Assembly: GCA_017626015.1 (NCBI GenBank)
Contig: JAGAJO010000001.1
Span: forward strand, 186,001 to 250,000
Length of the DNA stretch: 64,000 bases
From: Ruminococcus sp.
GTDB taxonomy: Bacteria; Bacillota; Clostridia; Oscillospirales; Ruminococcaceae
Direction: 5' to 3'
Shown: in pieces, positions 1 to 7,101 of the stretch
How positions within the stretch are numbered: position 1 is the first letter of the stretch
Layout of the letters: every line of letters starts with the position of its first letter
Notes under the pieces: model-generated
Database searches by the model: none
What the model saw: the letters and a program-made list of their open reading frames with translations, nothing else
What the model was told of the DNA's origin: nothing
Translations under genes and position numbers: made by a program

Positions 1-480
1 GGACAGTTCCAGGAGAAGGCTGAGAATCCCGATGATATCGGATATATGCCTGTTCCGATCACTGCTCCCGACGGCAACCGTTATGCTGAGACATCATCCG
101 ACTACTGTCTCGGTGTAAATAAGAATTCCGATAATGTAGACCTTGGCAAGAAGTATGTTGAGTGGTTCGTTAAGGAGTCGGGCTTTGCCGCAAAGGAGGG
201 CATGATACCCACGACTGTAGATTCCGAGCTTCCCGGTAACCTTTCCGAATTTTCTGGCGTAACTCTCTTCGAGAAGGAGGCTACCCCCGACGAGCTTATA
301 GGTAAATTCGACGAGATCGACACCGAGTCCGGCGTTTCGGTCTGGGGCGGAGATACCGACAACTTCAAGATCAAGATTGCTGAAGCTGCATTTGCGGGCA
401 AGGGCGAGGACGAGTTCAAATCGATCATTTCCGATGTAAACAAGAAGTGGTCTGATGCGGCGGCTTCCGTTCTTGGATAA
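1..480 (+). CDS. Sugar ABC transporter substrate-binding protein, C-terminal part
   Basis: The reading frame is open from the first base of the window, so the N-terminus, with its expected lipoprotein signal, lies outside. About 159 residues are visible. They have the C-terminal-lobe features of family 1 extracellular solute-binding proteins: a stretch near VNKNSDNVDLGKKYVEWF (the add-on helix region) and a final helix ending IISDVNKKWSDAAASVLG. The assignment rests mainly on the two MalF/MalG-type permease genes that follow. It would capture a sugar or oligosaccharide outside the membrane and deliver it to them. The substrate cannot be read from this fragment. Confidence 0.85.
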   Translation, partial: GQFQEKAENPDDIGYMPVPITAPDGNRYAETSSDYCLGVNKNSDNVDLGKKYVEWFVKESGFAAKEGMIPTTVDSELPGNLSEFSGVTLFEKEATPDELIGKFDEIDTESGVSVWGGDTDNFKIKIAEAAFAGKGEDEFKSIISDVNKKWSDAAASVLG

Positions 481-510
481 TTCCGTACTGATCTTTCAAT
501 TTCTTATAGA

Positions 511-550
511 CAGTGACGGATGGATATATTCGATCCGTCACTGCTTTTGC
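511..550 (+). terminator. Intra-operon hairpin (probable attenuator)
   Basis: An 11-bp perfect stem (CAGTGACGGAT at 511-521, ATCCGTCACTG at 533-543) is followed by CTTTTGC. It lies between the binding-protein gene and the first permease gene. In sugar ABC operons such a hairpin often lowers permease expression relative to the binding protein or stabilises the upstream mRNA. The U-tract is short, so read-through is expected. Confidence 0.6.
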
Positions 551-586
551 AGAATGATCTAAATCCGGTCTAAAAGGAGCGACCTT

Positions 587-1558
587 ATGACTAAAAAAAA
601 CAGAAAGGGATTCCTGAACTGGCTTAAGACCTACGAGGGGCAAAAATTTGTGGTTTCTGTGCTGTTTCTGCTCGTTCCGCTGGCGCTGCTGATACTTTTC
701 ACCTTTGTGCCTGCGGTGAATATGGTGGGCTACAGCTTCCAGAAGCGTGACCAGTTCGGAGTAAACCCTGAATTTGTGGGGTTTGACAATTACAAGACGA
801 TCTTTCAGGATCCCGATTATTTTATTACCTTCAAAAACAGCCTTTACTATCTTGCAGGCTCGTTTGTACAGCAGGCTCTGGCGCTTTTGTTGGCGTCTAT
901 ACTTTGCTCGAAGATCAGGGCTAAGGGACTTTTCAAGGGCATTCTCTTTTTCCCGTACCTTATGAACGGCGTTGCGGTGTCTATTATCTTCCAGAGATTT
1001 TTCCTTAAGGGACAGGCTGGACTTTCCCCGCAGGGTACTCTTAACAGCATTCTGGAGCTTTTCGGCGCTGAACCGAGACTGTGGCTTGACCCAGAAAAAC
1101 CTATGCTGGCTAATTTCTGTCTGGTTTTTGTTTCCCTGTGGAGATATATCGGCTTCGATATCATCATGTATATCGGCGCTATACAGTCTATCCCAACGGA
1201 TCTGTACGAGGCGTCGGATCTTGACGGCGCAAATCCATGGCAGAGGTTCCGCTATATCGTTTTCCCCAGCATAAAGCCGATCATTTCGCTTCAGCTAATA
1301 CTGGCAGTAAAGGGTGCGATCTCGGTATTCGAGATACCCTATATCATTACCGCAGGAAACTACGGAACGTCCACCTTCGTTATCAAGACTATCGAGACGG
1401 CGTTCAGCAAAAAGCAGGTGGGACTTGCGTCCGCAATGGCAGTGGTGCTGCTTATCATTACGATAATAGTTACGCTTGTACAGAAGTTCTTCTTCCGTGA
1501 CGGTCAGGAGGAGAGAATAAAGCGTGAGAAGAAATCAGGGAGAGGGGTGCGTTACTGA
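587..1558 (+). CDS. Sugar ABC transporter permease, MalF/UgpA type
   Basis: A 323-residue inner-membrane permease of the carbohydrate-uptake-1 family. A short basic N-terminus precedes a membrane segment near residues 22-45, and several more follow. The EAA loop that contacts the ATPase reads EASDLDGANPWQRFRYIVFP at about residues 206-225, a good match to the EAA---G---------I-LP consensus. The gene starts after an AAGGAG site. Its stop overlaps the start of the next permease (TGATG), so the two are translationally coupled. No ATPase gene is present; a shared MsmK-like ATPase elsewhere is likely. Confidence 0.92.
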   Translation: MTKKNRKGFLNWLKTYEGQKFVVSVLFLLVPLALLILFTFVPAVNMVGYSFQKRDQFGVNPEFVGFDNYKTIFQDPDYFITFKNSLYYLAGSFVQQALALLLASILCSKIRAKGLFKGILFFPYLMNGVAVSIIFQRFFLKGQAGLSPQGTLNSILELFGAEPRLWLDPEKPMLANFCLVFVSLWRYIGFDIIMYIGAIQSIPTDLYEASDLDGANPWQRFRYIVFPSIKPIISLQLILAVKGAISVFEIPYIITAGNYGTSTFVIKTIETAFSKKQVGLASAMAVVLLIITIIVTLVQKFFFRDGQEERIKREKKSGRGVRY

Positions 1559-2424
1559 TGACAGACGCAGCAAAAACACAGGTCAAAAAGCCTCTTTACC
1601 TTGGCAGTAAGATCCTTGCGGCGCTTAAGTATCTTTTCCTGATAATATGCTGTCTTGTGGTGCTTATACCTATAGCTGTGGTTCTTATAGGCTCTCTCAA
1701 GGGTACCAAGGAGCTTGCCAACACAACGGTATTTACGCTCCCCGAGACTCCGGTTTTTGAAAATTACAAAACGGCGATGTTTGCAAAGGATATTATCCTG
1801 AGCTTCCGTAACACTGCCGTAATAATAGTTATATCCTGTTTAGGATCTATAATCACAGGAACTATGACCGCGTTTGTGGTGCAGAGGTTCAAGACCTATT
1901 TCACCGGCTTTGTAAAGGGCGCTTTCCTGCTGGCTACGCTGCTTCCCAACATATCCATGCAGGTAACGGTTTTTCAGATCGTGAACAAGCTGGGAATTTA
2001 CAACACCATGCTTGCGCCGATCATACTGTATGTCGGAACGGATATAGTTTCCATATACATTTTCATGCAGTTTTTAAGTCAGATACCCGTTTCTCTTGAC
2101 GAGAGCGGTATCATTGACGGAGCTTCATACCCGAGGATATATTTCAGCATAATCCTCCCCAACCTGAAGCCGGCTATAGCTACCGTGCTGATAATCAAGT
2201 TTGTCAGCATCTATAACGACTTCTATACTCCTCAGCTCTATATGCAGGACGATGATCTGGTGGTTGTGTCTACAGTGCTTTACAGGCTTATGAACGCAAC
2301 GACCATTCAGTGGGAGGTAGTTTTCGCAGGTATCATTATCTGTATCATACCTACCCTTATCATATTCCTTTCTCTCCAGAAGTACATTTACAGCGGACTT
2401 GTCTCCGGAGCCGTAAAGGAATGA
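1558..2424 (+). CDS. Sugar ABC transporter permease, MalG type
   Basis: A 288-residue permease partnering the preceding one. It has about six predicted membrane segments, starting with a hydrophobic stretch at residues 22-46. The EAA loop reads DESGIIDGASYPRIYFSIIL at about residues 180-200. Its start codon overlaps the stop of the upstream permease by one base. It is the last gene of the operon and is followed by hairpins and a terminator. The substrate is unknown, probably a plant-derived oligosaccharide given the apparent host type (inference). Confidence 0.92.
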   Translation: MTDAAKTQVKKPLYLGSKILAALKYLFLIICCLVVLIPIAVVLIGSLKGTKELANTTVFTLPETPVFENYKTAMFAKDIILSFRNTAVIIVISCLGSIITGTMTAFVVQRFKTYFTGFVKGAFLLATLLPNISMQVTVFQIVNKLGIYNTMLAPIILYVGTDIVSIYIFMQFLSQIPVSLDESGIIDGASYPRIYFSIILPNLKPAIATVLIIKFVSIYNDFYTPQLYMQDDDLVVVSTVLYRLMNATTIQWEVVFAGIIICIIPTLIIFLSLQKYIYSGLVSGAVKE

Positions 2425-2576
2425 GCCTTTCCGGAACGCTTACCCGGTTCCGGTCAAACGGCTAAAAGCAGGAGATCCGAGGCTTTTAAGCTATTCTTCC
2501 CCCTGATTTCAGAATTGCTTTTTCCCCCTGTGCCGAGGGTCTCCTGATTTTATAAAAAACGGTAATTTCCTTTCTG
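2425..2576. other. Gene-free spacer with a hairpin
   Basis: No gene is supported here. A 7-bp stem (CCGGAAC 2431-2437, GTTCCGG 2447-2453) lies directly after the permease stop and has no U-tract. It may protect the 3' end of the operon mRNA. Confidence 0.4.
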
Positions 2577-2616
2577 AAAAAGCCGGTGTACGCATTGTGT
2601 GTACGCCGGCTTTTTT
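2577..2616 (+). terminator. Rho-independent terminator of the ABC operon
   Basis: GCCGGTGTAC pairs with GTACGCCGGC (one G-U) and is followed by six T. It is flanked by AAAA on the other side, so it can also stop minus-strand transcription, including read-through from the candidate small RNA. Confidence 0.85.
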
Positions 2617-2631
2617 CAGCGTATTTTTCAG

Positions 2632-2725
2632 TAAAAAAGAAAGCGGACCGCCACGCAGCAGCCCGCTTTTCCCTTTATTTTGCCTTTTCCGCCGTCAAAA
2701 ACCATTGCCCAAATGGTTTCCTCCA
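2632..2725 (-). ncRNA. Candidate small RNA with its own promoter and terminator
   Basis: Read on the minus strand, a good promoter (2732-2760) is followed about 7 bases later by roughly 94 nt. These end in a GC-rich terminator: arms AAAGCGG and CCGCTTT at 2663-2669 and 2640-2646, then CTTTTTT. The 5' part can form a hairpin, AAACCATT / AATGGTTT with a 5-nt loop (2698-2719 region), preceded by GGAGG. A 25-codon ORF beginning ATGGTTTTTGAC runs into the terminator, so a tiny peptide is the alternative. I do not recognise the RNA family. Confidence 0.45.
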
Positions 2726-2731
2726 TATGTT

Positions 2732-2760
2732 ATTTTATCACATTTTTCTGATCCTGTCAA
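2732..2760 (-). promoter_or_regulatory. Minus-strand promoter for the candidate small RNA
   Basis: On the minus strand TTGACA (2755-2760) and TAAAAT (2732-2737) are separated by exactly 17 bp. It faces away from serC, and no annotated gene lies downstream before the terminator. Confidence 0.7.
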
Positions 2761-2831
2761 GCCCTTATGAGAATATATGCTGAACATTACTGTTTTTACA
2801 TGGGTCATGTAGTATTTTTTTGATATTGTAC

Positions 2832-2860
2832 TTGACTTTTTAGACAGAAAGTAATATAAT
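2832..2860 (+). promoter_or_regulatory. serC promoter
   Basis: TTGACT (2832-2837), a 17-bp spacer and TATAAT (2855-2860) sit about 48 bp before the serC start. The leader is short, so there is no room for a T-box or riboswitch. Confidence 0.85.
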
Positions 2861-2907
2861 ATTATTGTCAATTTTATTTAAATTATATTTTATGGAGGGT
2901 ATATAAA

Positions 2908-3990
2908 ATGGCTAGAGTTTATAATTTTAGCGCAGGTCCCGCAGTTCTTCCCGAGGAGGTCCTCAAAGAGGCGGCGGAAGAAATGCTCGATTACAAGGGT
3001 ACAGGTATGAGCGTTATGGAGATGAGCCACCGTTCAAAGGCCTTTGACAATATCATCAAAGAGGCAGAGGCTGACATCAGAGAGCTTATGAATATCCCTG
3101 ACAATTACAAGGTACTGTTCCTTCAGGGCGGCGCTTCACAGCAGTTTGCGGCTGTTCCCATGAACCTTATGAAGAATAAGAAGGCAGCTTACATAATCAC
3201 CGGTCAGTGGGCAAAGAAGGCTTATCAGGAGGCTCAGAAGTTCGGAGAGGCAGTTGCGGTCGCTTCTTCCGCAGACAAGACATTCTCCTATATCCCCGAC
3301 TGCTCCGATCTGGATATCCCTGAGGACGCAGACTACGTTTATATCTGCGAGAACAATACGATCTACGGCACAAAGTATAAGGAGCTGCCTGATACCAAGG
3401 GCAAGACGCTTGTTGCAGACGTTTCCTCATGCTTCCTTTCAGAGCCTGTCGACGTTACAAAGTACGGCGTTATCTACGGCGGCGTTCAGAAGAATATCGG
3501 ACCTGCCGGCGTTGTTATCGCTATCATCAGAGAGGATCTTATAACAGACGATGTTCTTGAGGGTACTCCCACAATGCTCAAGTGGAAAACTCAGGCAGAC
3601 GCAGATTCTCTTTACAATACTCCTCCCTGCTACGGTATCTATATCTGCGGCAAGGTATTCAAATGGATAAAGAAAATGGGCGGTCTCGAGGCAATGAAGG
3701 CTCATAACGAGAAAAAGGCAAAGATCCTTTACGATTTCCTCGATCAGAGCAAGCTGTTCAAGGGTACTGTTGAGCCTAAGGACAGATCTCTTATGAACGT
3801 TCCCTTCGTTACAGGCAATGAGGAGCTTGACAAGAAGTTCGTTGCCGAGGCTAAGGCTGCCGGATTTGAGAACCTCAAGGGTCACAGGACCGTAGGCGGT
3901 ATGAGAGCGTCTATTTACAATGCTATGCCTATCGAGGGCGTTGAAAAGCTGGTTGAATTCATGAAGAAGTTCGAGGCTGAGAACGCTTAA
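2908..3990 (+). CDS. serC: Phosphoserine aminotransferase
   Basis: A 360-residue PLP enzyme converting 3-phosphohydroxypyruvate and glutamate to O-phosphoserine in serine biosynthesis. The N-terminus, YNFSAGPAVLPEEVLKEA, is the SerC signature. The PLP-lysine motif GVQKNIGPAGV is at about residues 192-202, and the conserved LQGGASQQFAAVPMNL at about 73-88. Length is normal for the family. It starts at ATG after TGGAGGG. It is the first gene of a serC-(44-residue ORF)-serA unit, so two consecutive serine pathway steps are co-transcribed. Confidence 0.97.
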   Translation: MARVYNFSAGPAVLPEEVLKEAAEEMLDYKGTGMSVMEMSHRSKAFDNIIKEAEADIRELMNIPDNYKVLFLQGGASQQFAAVPMNLMKNKKAAYIITGQWAKKAYQEAQKFGEAVAVASSADKTFSYIPDCSDLDIPEDADYVYICENNTIYGTKYKELPDTKGKTLVADVSSCFLSEPVDVTKYGVIYGGVQKNIGPAGVVIAIIREDLITDDVLEGTPTMLKWKTQADADSLYNTPPCYGIYICGKVFKWIKKMGGLEAMKAHNEKKAKILYDFLDQSKLFKGTVEPKDRSLMNVPFVTGNEELDKKFVAEAKAAGFENLKGHRTVGGMRASIYNAMPIEGVEKLVEFMKKFEAENA

Positions 3991-4010
3991 CGCTTTTTAG
4001 AGGTGCGAAT

Positions 4011-4145
4011 ATGAATCCTATTTTTCAGCTTAGTGAAGAATACAGGGAAAGAGTCAAACGCAGGAACAAAATACGGCTGAAGATCATAGCTGTATGCTTT
4101 GTTCTGGTTATTATTGGTCTTTTGATATTAAGAATTATGGTCTGA
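4011..4145 (+). CDS. 44-residue single-span membrane peptide
   Basis: A short ORF not previously called. It encodes 44 residues: a hydrophilic N-terminus (MNPIFQLSEEYRERVKRRN...), a basic stretch KIRLK, and one hydrophobic span, IIAVCFVLVIIGLLILRIMV, to the end. AGAGGTG precedes the ATG at about 5 bases. It starts 21 bp after the serC stop and ends 27 bp before the serA start, so it sits inside the serine operon. No family recognised. The basic-then-hydrophobic layout suggests a membrane-bound small protein; a role in serine synthesis is not implied by sequence. Confidence 0.7.
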   Translation: MNPIFQLSEEYRERVKRRNKIRLKIIAVCFVLVIIGLLILRIMV

Positions 4146-4172
4146 TACATAATATGAAAGAGGTAAATTTAA

Positions 4173-5327
4173 ATGTACAATATACTTACTCTTAATAAAA
4201 TTGCCGCTGTGGGAACGGATAAGTTCGACAGGACAAAGTATTCCGTCAGCGACGAAGCCGCAGATCCTACCGCTATTATGGTACGTTCTGCAAAAATGCA
4301 CGACATGGAAATGCCTGAAAGCCTTCTCGCTATCGCAAGAGCAGGCGCAGGCGTAAACAATATCCCCGTTGACAAGTGCGCCGAGCAGGGTATCGTTGTT
4401 TTTAACACTCCCGGAGCAAATTCCAACGCCGTTAAGGAGCTGGCGATATGCGGACTGCTCATGGCTTCAAGAAAGATCCCCGAGGCTATGGCATGGGCGC
4501 AGACACTTAAAGGAAACGGCGCCGAGGTAGGAAAAATGGTTGAAAAGGGCAAGAGCAACTTTGCCGGCTGCGAGATCATGGGCAAGACTTTGGGTCTTAT
4601 CGGTCTGGGCGCTATCGGCGGAAAGCTTGCAAATATCGCTATTTCCCTTGGTATGAACGTTATCGGCTATGATCCTTTCCTTTCGGTAGGAGCTGCTCTT
4701 AACCTGAAGCCGCAGGTAAAGGTAACGGCTAACGTGAACGAGATCTATGCAAATGCAGATTACATTTCGCTCCATCTTCCTTATAATGCAGATACCAAGG
4801 ATACTATCAATAAGGAAACCATCGATCTTTGCAAGGACGGCGTAAGACTTCTCAACTTCGCAAGAGGAGAGCTTGTAAATTCCGAAGCTATCGTTGAAGC
4901 GGTAGGCAGCGGAAAGGTAGCAAGATACGTTGTTGACTTCCCCTGCGACGAGATACTGGGCGTTGAGAATATCGTTGCCATACCTCATCTGGGAGCTTCA
5001 AGCGCAGAGTCCGAGGACAACTGTGCAGTTATGGCAGCTGACGAGCTTATCGAATATATCGAGAGAGGAACTATCAGAAATTCTGTCAACTATCCCAATG
5101 CGGAGCTTGAAAAGACCGGCGATCACCTTGTGTGCGTTCTTCACAAGAACGTTCCTGCGCTTATTTCTCAGATCACAGGCGCAGTAAGCAGCAAGGGAGC
5201 AAATATCGAAAATCTTGTAAACAAGTCCAAGAAGGACTGGGCTTACTCTATGCTGGACGTTAACGGCGAGGTAGATATCGAAGCTATCAAGGCTGTTGAC
5301 GGAGTAACAGGAGTTCGTGTTCTTTAA
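4173..5327 (+). CDS. serA: D-3-phosphoglycerate dehydrogenase
   Basis: A 384-residue NAD-dependent dehydrogenase for the first step of serine synthesis. The order is an N-terminal substrate domain (ARAGAGVNNIPVDKC at about residues 50-64), the Rossmann motif GLIGLGAIGGKLANIA at about 143-158, catalytic Arg in NFARGELVNS, and catalytic His in IPHLGASSAESEDN. The final 70 residues (HLVCVLHKNVPALISQITG) are an ACT domain, probably for serine feedback. It lacks the long intervening domain of the large SerA type. It follows serC and the small membrane ORF in one transcription unit. Confidence 0.95.
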   Translation: MYNILTLNKIAAVGTDKFDRTKYSVSDEAADPTAIMVRSAKMHDMEMPESLLAIARAGAGVNNIPVDKCAEQGIVVFNTPGANSNAVKELAICGLLMASRKIPEAMAWAQTLKGNGAEVGKMVEKGKSNFAGCEIMGKTLGLIGLGAIGGKLANIAISLGMNVIGYDPFLSVGAALNLKPQVKVTANVNEIYANADYISLHLPYNADTKDTINKETIDLCKDGVRLLNFARGELVNSEAIVEAVGSGKVARYVVDFPCDEILGVENIVAIPHLGASSAESEDNCAVMAADELIEYIERGTIRNSVNYPNAELEKTGDHLVCVLHKNVPALISQITGAVSSKGANIENLVNKSKKDWAYSMLDVNGEVDIEAIKAVDGVTGVRVL

Positions 5328-5358
5328 TTAAGAGCAGGTTCTGAAAACCGCAGTGACG

Positions 5359-5396
5359 GAGCTGCCTTGCACCGGTGTGTTAAGGCGGCTCTTTTT
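5359..5396 (+). terminator. Terminator of the serC-serA operon
   Basis: GAGCTGCCTT (5359-5368) pairs with AAGGCGGCTC (5382-5391), with one G-U pair, followed by five T. Confidence 0.85.
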
Positions 5397-5430
5397 AGGG
5401 TGTGTTGACACTACCGCTCAACGCACCCTA
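5396..5430 (+). other. Long hairpin directly after the serA terminator
   Basis: TAGGGTGTGTTGA (5396-5408) pairs over 13 bases with TCAACGCACCCTA (5418-5430), with one G-U pair and a 9-nt loop. No U-tract follows. It lies 14 bases upstream of the ribosome binding site of the next gene. It may be an mRNA leader structure or the remnant of an inverted-repeat element. Confidence 0.5.
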
Positions 5431-5458
5431 GGATCAGTATTTGTAAGGAGGATGCAGT

Positions 5459-5755
5459 GTGGGCAAAATAGCAGCGGCGTTTCTTTTGATAGGTATACCC
5501 ATGGCGCTGACTCAGCTTCTGTACCGTATTATAGACCGCAGGGGCGAAAGGACTTCTGCTCTGGCGGCTAGATTTCCGATACTTAAACGGCGTAAATTTA
5601 TTGTGCAGATACTTGTTCCTCTGCTGTTTATTGTGATCTTCGGAACAGTAAGCATACTTTGTTCCATACCGATCAGCGTGTTTTTTATAGTCTGCGGAAT
5701 ATTTGTGGGCTTTATAAACGGTATGGCGGTAACGCTTATGTATTTCTGCGAATAG
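5459..5755 (+). CDS. Small three-span membrane protein, unknown function
   Basis: 98 residues starting at GTG after a strong AAGGAGG 8 bases upstream. Predicted membrane segments are near residues 3-18, 47-67 and 70-92, with a basic loop (YRIIDRRGERTS and ILKRRKF) between the first and second. No recognisable domain. It is a single gene between the serA terminator and a strong terminator convergent with spo0A. Confidence 0.75.
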   Translation: MGKIAAAFLLIGIPMALTQLLYRIIDRRGERTSALAARFPILKRRKFIVQILVPLLFIVIFGTVSILCSIPISVFFIVCGIFVGFINGMAVTLMYFCE

Positions 5756-5783
5756 CAGCGTTTTTAGATACATAGCCTTTTTT

Positions 5784-5836
5784 AACGGATAAACGGACGA
5801 AAGTTTATTTGCTTTCGTCCGTTTATCCGTTTTTTA
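5784..5836 (+). terminator. Very strong terminator
   Basis: A 20-bp perfect stem (5784-5803 with 5812-5831), 8-nt loop and seven T. It ends the 98-residue gene and insulates spo0A from opposing transcription. The opposite strand lacks a matching U-tract, so it is mainly a plus-strand terminator. Confidence 0.92.
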
Positions 5837-5881
5837 TTATATCTACTCGGAAGTTTCCGAGAAGGTCTATTATAAGCATTA

Positions 5882-6667
5882 TCAGCAGGCAAGCGCCGAT
5901 TTGTATTTAAGGCAGATCTTATCCGTTATAAGGGCAATAAATTCGCTGTTTGTGGGCTTTCCCTTTCCGGTGTTTACGGTATATCCGAAAAAGCTGTTGA
6001 GGGTGTCGATGTCTCCCCTGTCCCATGCGATCTCGATAGCGTGGCGGATAGCTCTTTCCACTCTGGAGGGAGTTGTGGCGAATTTTTTTGCCACAGCAGG
6101 ATATAATAGCTTTGTAACGCTCTCAAGCATTTCCTTGTCGTTTACGCAGCAGATTATCGCCTCACGAAGATAGTGATAACCCTTGATGTGCGCAGGTACG
6201 CCGATCTGGTGGATAATATCCGTAACGATGATCTCGAGATTAGGTCCGGCAGCGCTGTGCCTGCGGTTGAAATCTCCTTCTGCGGTTATGTCTGTGTCTA
6301 TATCCAGCATAGCTTTTATGCGTTCGCCAAGGATCTTTACATCGAAGGGCTTGAGCATGAAATAGGATGCTCCCGCATTCATTACCTGCACCTCAATAAA
6401 TGAGTTCTCATATGCGCTTGTAACTATAAACAGCGGCTTTTTATCAAGCTGTGAGCATTTTTTCAGAAGTCCGATAGCGTCCAGACCGGGCATTACGGCG
6501 TCTATGATAACAACATCGGGCTGTTCGTTTTTTATTGCGTCGTATATCACAAGGCCGTCCTTTTGTCTGGTGATAACGAAAAATCCCAGATTTCTCAGTG
6601 AAGAAGCGCAGGAAACGCCGTACTGTGCGGAATCGTCTCCGATAAGTATTTTGATTTTTTGTGTCAT
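5882..6667 (-). CDS. spo0A: Stage 0 sporulation response regulator Spo0A
   Basis: 261 residues. The receiver domain (about 1-125) has the acidic pair D11-D12, phospho-acceptor D56 in VVIIDAVMP, and the conserved Lys in FMLKPFD. The C-terminal DNA-binding domain (about 145-261) carries the Spo0A-specific [12 protein letters not shown] and the recognition region [20 protein letters not shown], nearly identical to that of Bacillus. It is the master regulator of sporulation entry and binds TGTCGAA boxes. It lies downstream of spoIVB on the same strand, the standard firmicute order. CGGAGG precedes the ATG. Confidence 0.98.
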   Translation of the reverse strand: MTQKIKILIGDDSAQYGVSCASSLRNLGFFVITRQKDGLVIYDAIKNEQPDVVIIDAVMPGLDAIGLLKKCSQLDKKPLFIVTSAYENSFIEVQVMNAGASYFMLKPFDVKILGERIKAMLDIDTDITAEGDFNRRHSAAGPNLEIIVTDIIHQIGVPAHIKGYHYLREAIICCVNDKEMLESVTKLLYPAVAKKFATTPSRVERAIRHAIEIAWDRGDIDTLNSFFGYTVNTGKGKPTNSEFIALITDKICLKYKSALAC

Positions 6668-6670
6668 TGA

Positions 6671-6748
6671 TTATTCCTCCGTTAATTCTGTTTGGTTATT
6701 TTCCATGTATTTGTCGTAAATATCCGCGGAGTATCCGGAGCGCAGCAT
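6671..6748 (-). CDS. Possible 25-codon upstream ORF in the spo0A leader
   Basis: On the minus strand an ATG inside the leader hairpin opens a frame (MLRSGYSADIYDKY...) whose TAA ends 3 bases before the spo0A ATG. The spo0A ribosome binding site lies inside the ORF, so translation could be coupled. No good ribosome binding site precedes the first ATG. An internal ATG gives an 11-residue version. Confidence 0.3.
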   Translation of the reverse strand: MLRSGYSADIYDKYMENNQTELTEE

Positions 6749-6793
6749 TTTATGCTGCCCGGATCATTCCAGGCGTTCGGGCCCAAGCCTGGA
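6733..6793 (-). promoter_or_regulatory. Two stem-loops in the spo0A leader
   Basis: Hairpin A: ATCCGG/CCGGAT extended by GCAGCAT/ATGCTGC (6733-6764, 3-base bulge, 3-base loop). Hairpin B: TCCAGGC/GCCTGGA (6768-6793, 12-base loop). Neither has a U-tract, so they are not terminators. They lie between the likely promoter and the spo0A start. Confidence 0.55.
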
Positions 6794-6824
6794 GCATTTA
6801 CCTTTTGTGGTTTTCACTTTCTAT

Positions 6825-6853
6825 ATCTTAACACATTTATTTTTAAAATGCAA
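6825..6853 (-). promoter_or_regulatory. Probable spo0A promoter
   Basis: On the minus strand TTGCAT (6848-6853), 17 bp, TAAGAT (6825-6830). The same -10 (TAAGAT) is found before ftsZ and the same -35 (TTGCAT) before mraZ and trmK, which supports real use. It would give a leader of about 150 nt containing both hairpins. Confidence 0.55.
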
Positions 6854-7077
6854 TAGTTTTTTATGAGAATCGCCAGTAAAATTAATACAAATTAGTGCAT
6901 ATTGCACAATAAATCAAGACAAAATAGTTCTAATCATCAAATTATCGAAATAATCTCCGTATTCTTCTATTTTTTGTGCATTTTTAACCGTTTTGTGGGA
7001 ATACGGCTTGAAAATCGTCGCAAAATAAGAATATGACAGGTTTTGAGGAGAATCCGGAGGATCATTCCGTAAGGTTT

Positions 7078-7084
7078 TGTCGAA
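7078..7084 (+). promoter_or_regulatory. Candidate Spo0A box
   Basis: An exact TGTCGAA within TTTTGTCGAAG, between spoIVB and spo0A. A one-mismatch version (TATCGAA) is at 6943-6949. The sequence between the genes is AT-rich and holds no ORF. Seven bases can occur by chance, so position is the main argument. Confidence 0.35.
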
Positions 7085-7101
7085 GCGTGAATTATTTCGT
7101 A

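Noticed and set aside
2632..2725. SRP RNA or 6S RNA
   Set aside because: The SRP apical GGAA-type loop and the large 6S bulge are not present.
2586..2783. 65-codon plus-strand ORF after the ABC operon
   Set aside because: It starts inside a terminator hairpin and runs across a minus-strand promoter and terminator; no ribosome binding site.
2861..2907. T-box or riboswitch controlling serine genes
   Set aside because: The leader from the promoter to serC is under 50 nt, too short for either.
6733..6793. Terminator of spoIVB
   Set aside because: Neither hairpin has a U-tract on the minus strand, and both lie downstream of a plausible spo0A promoter.
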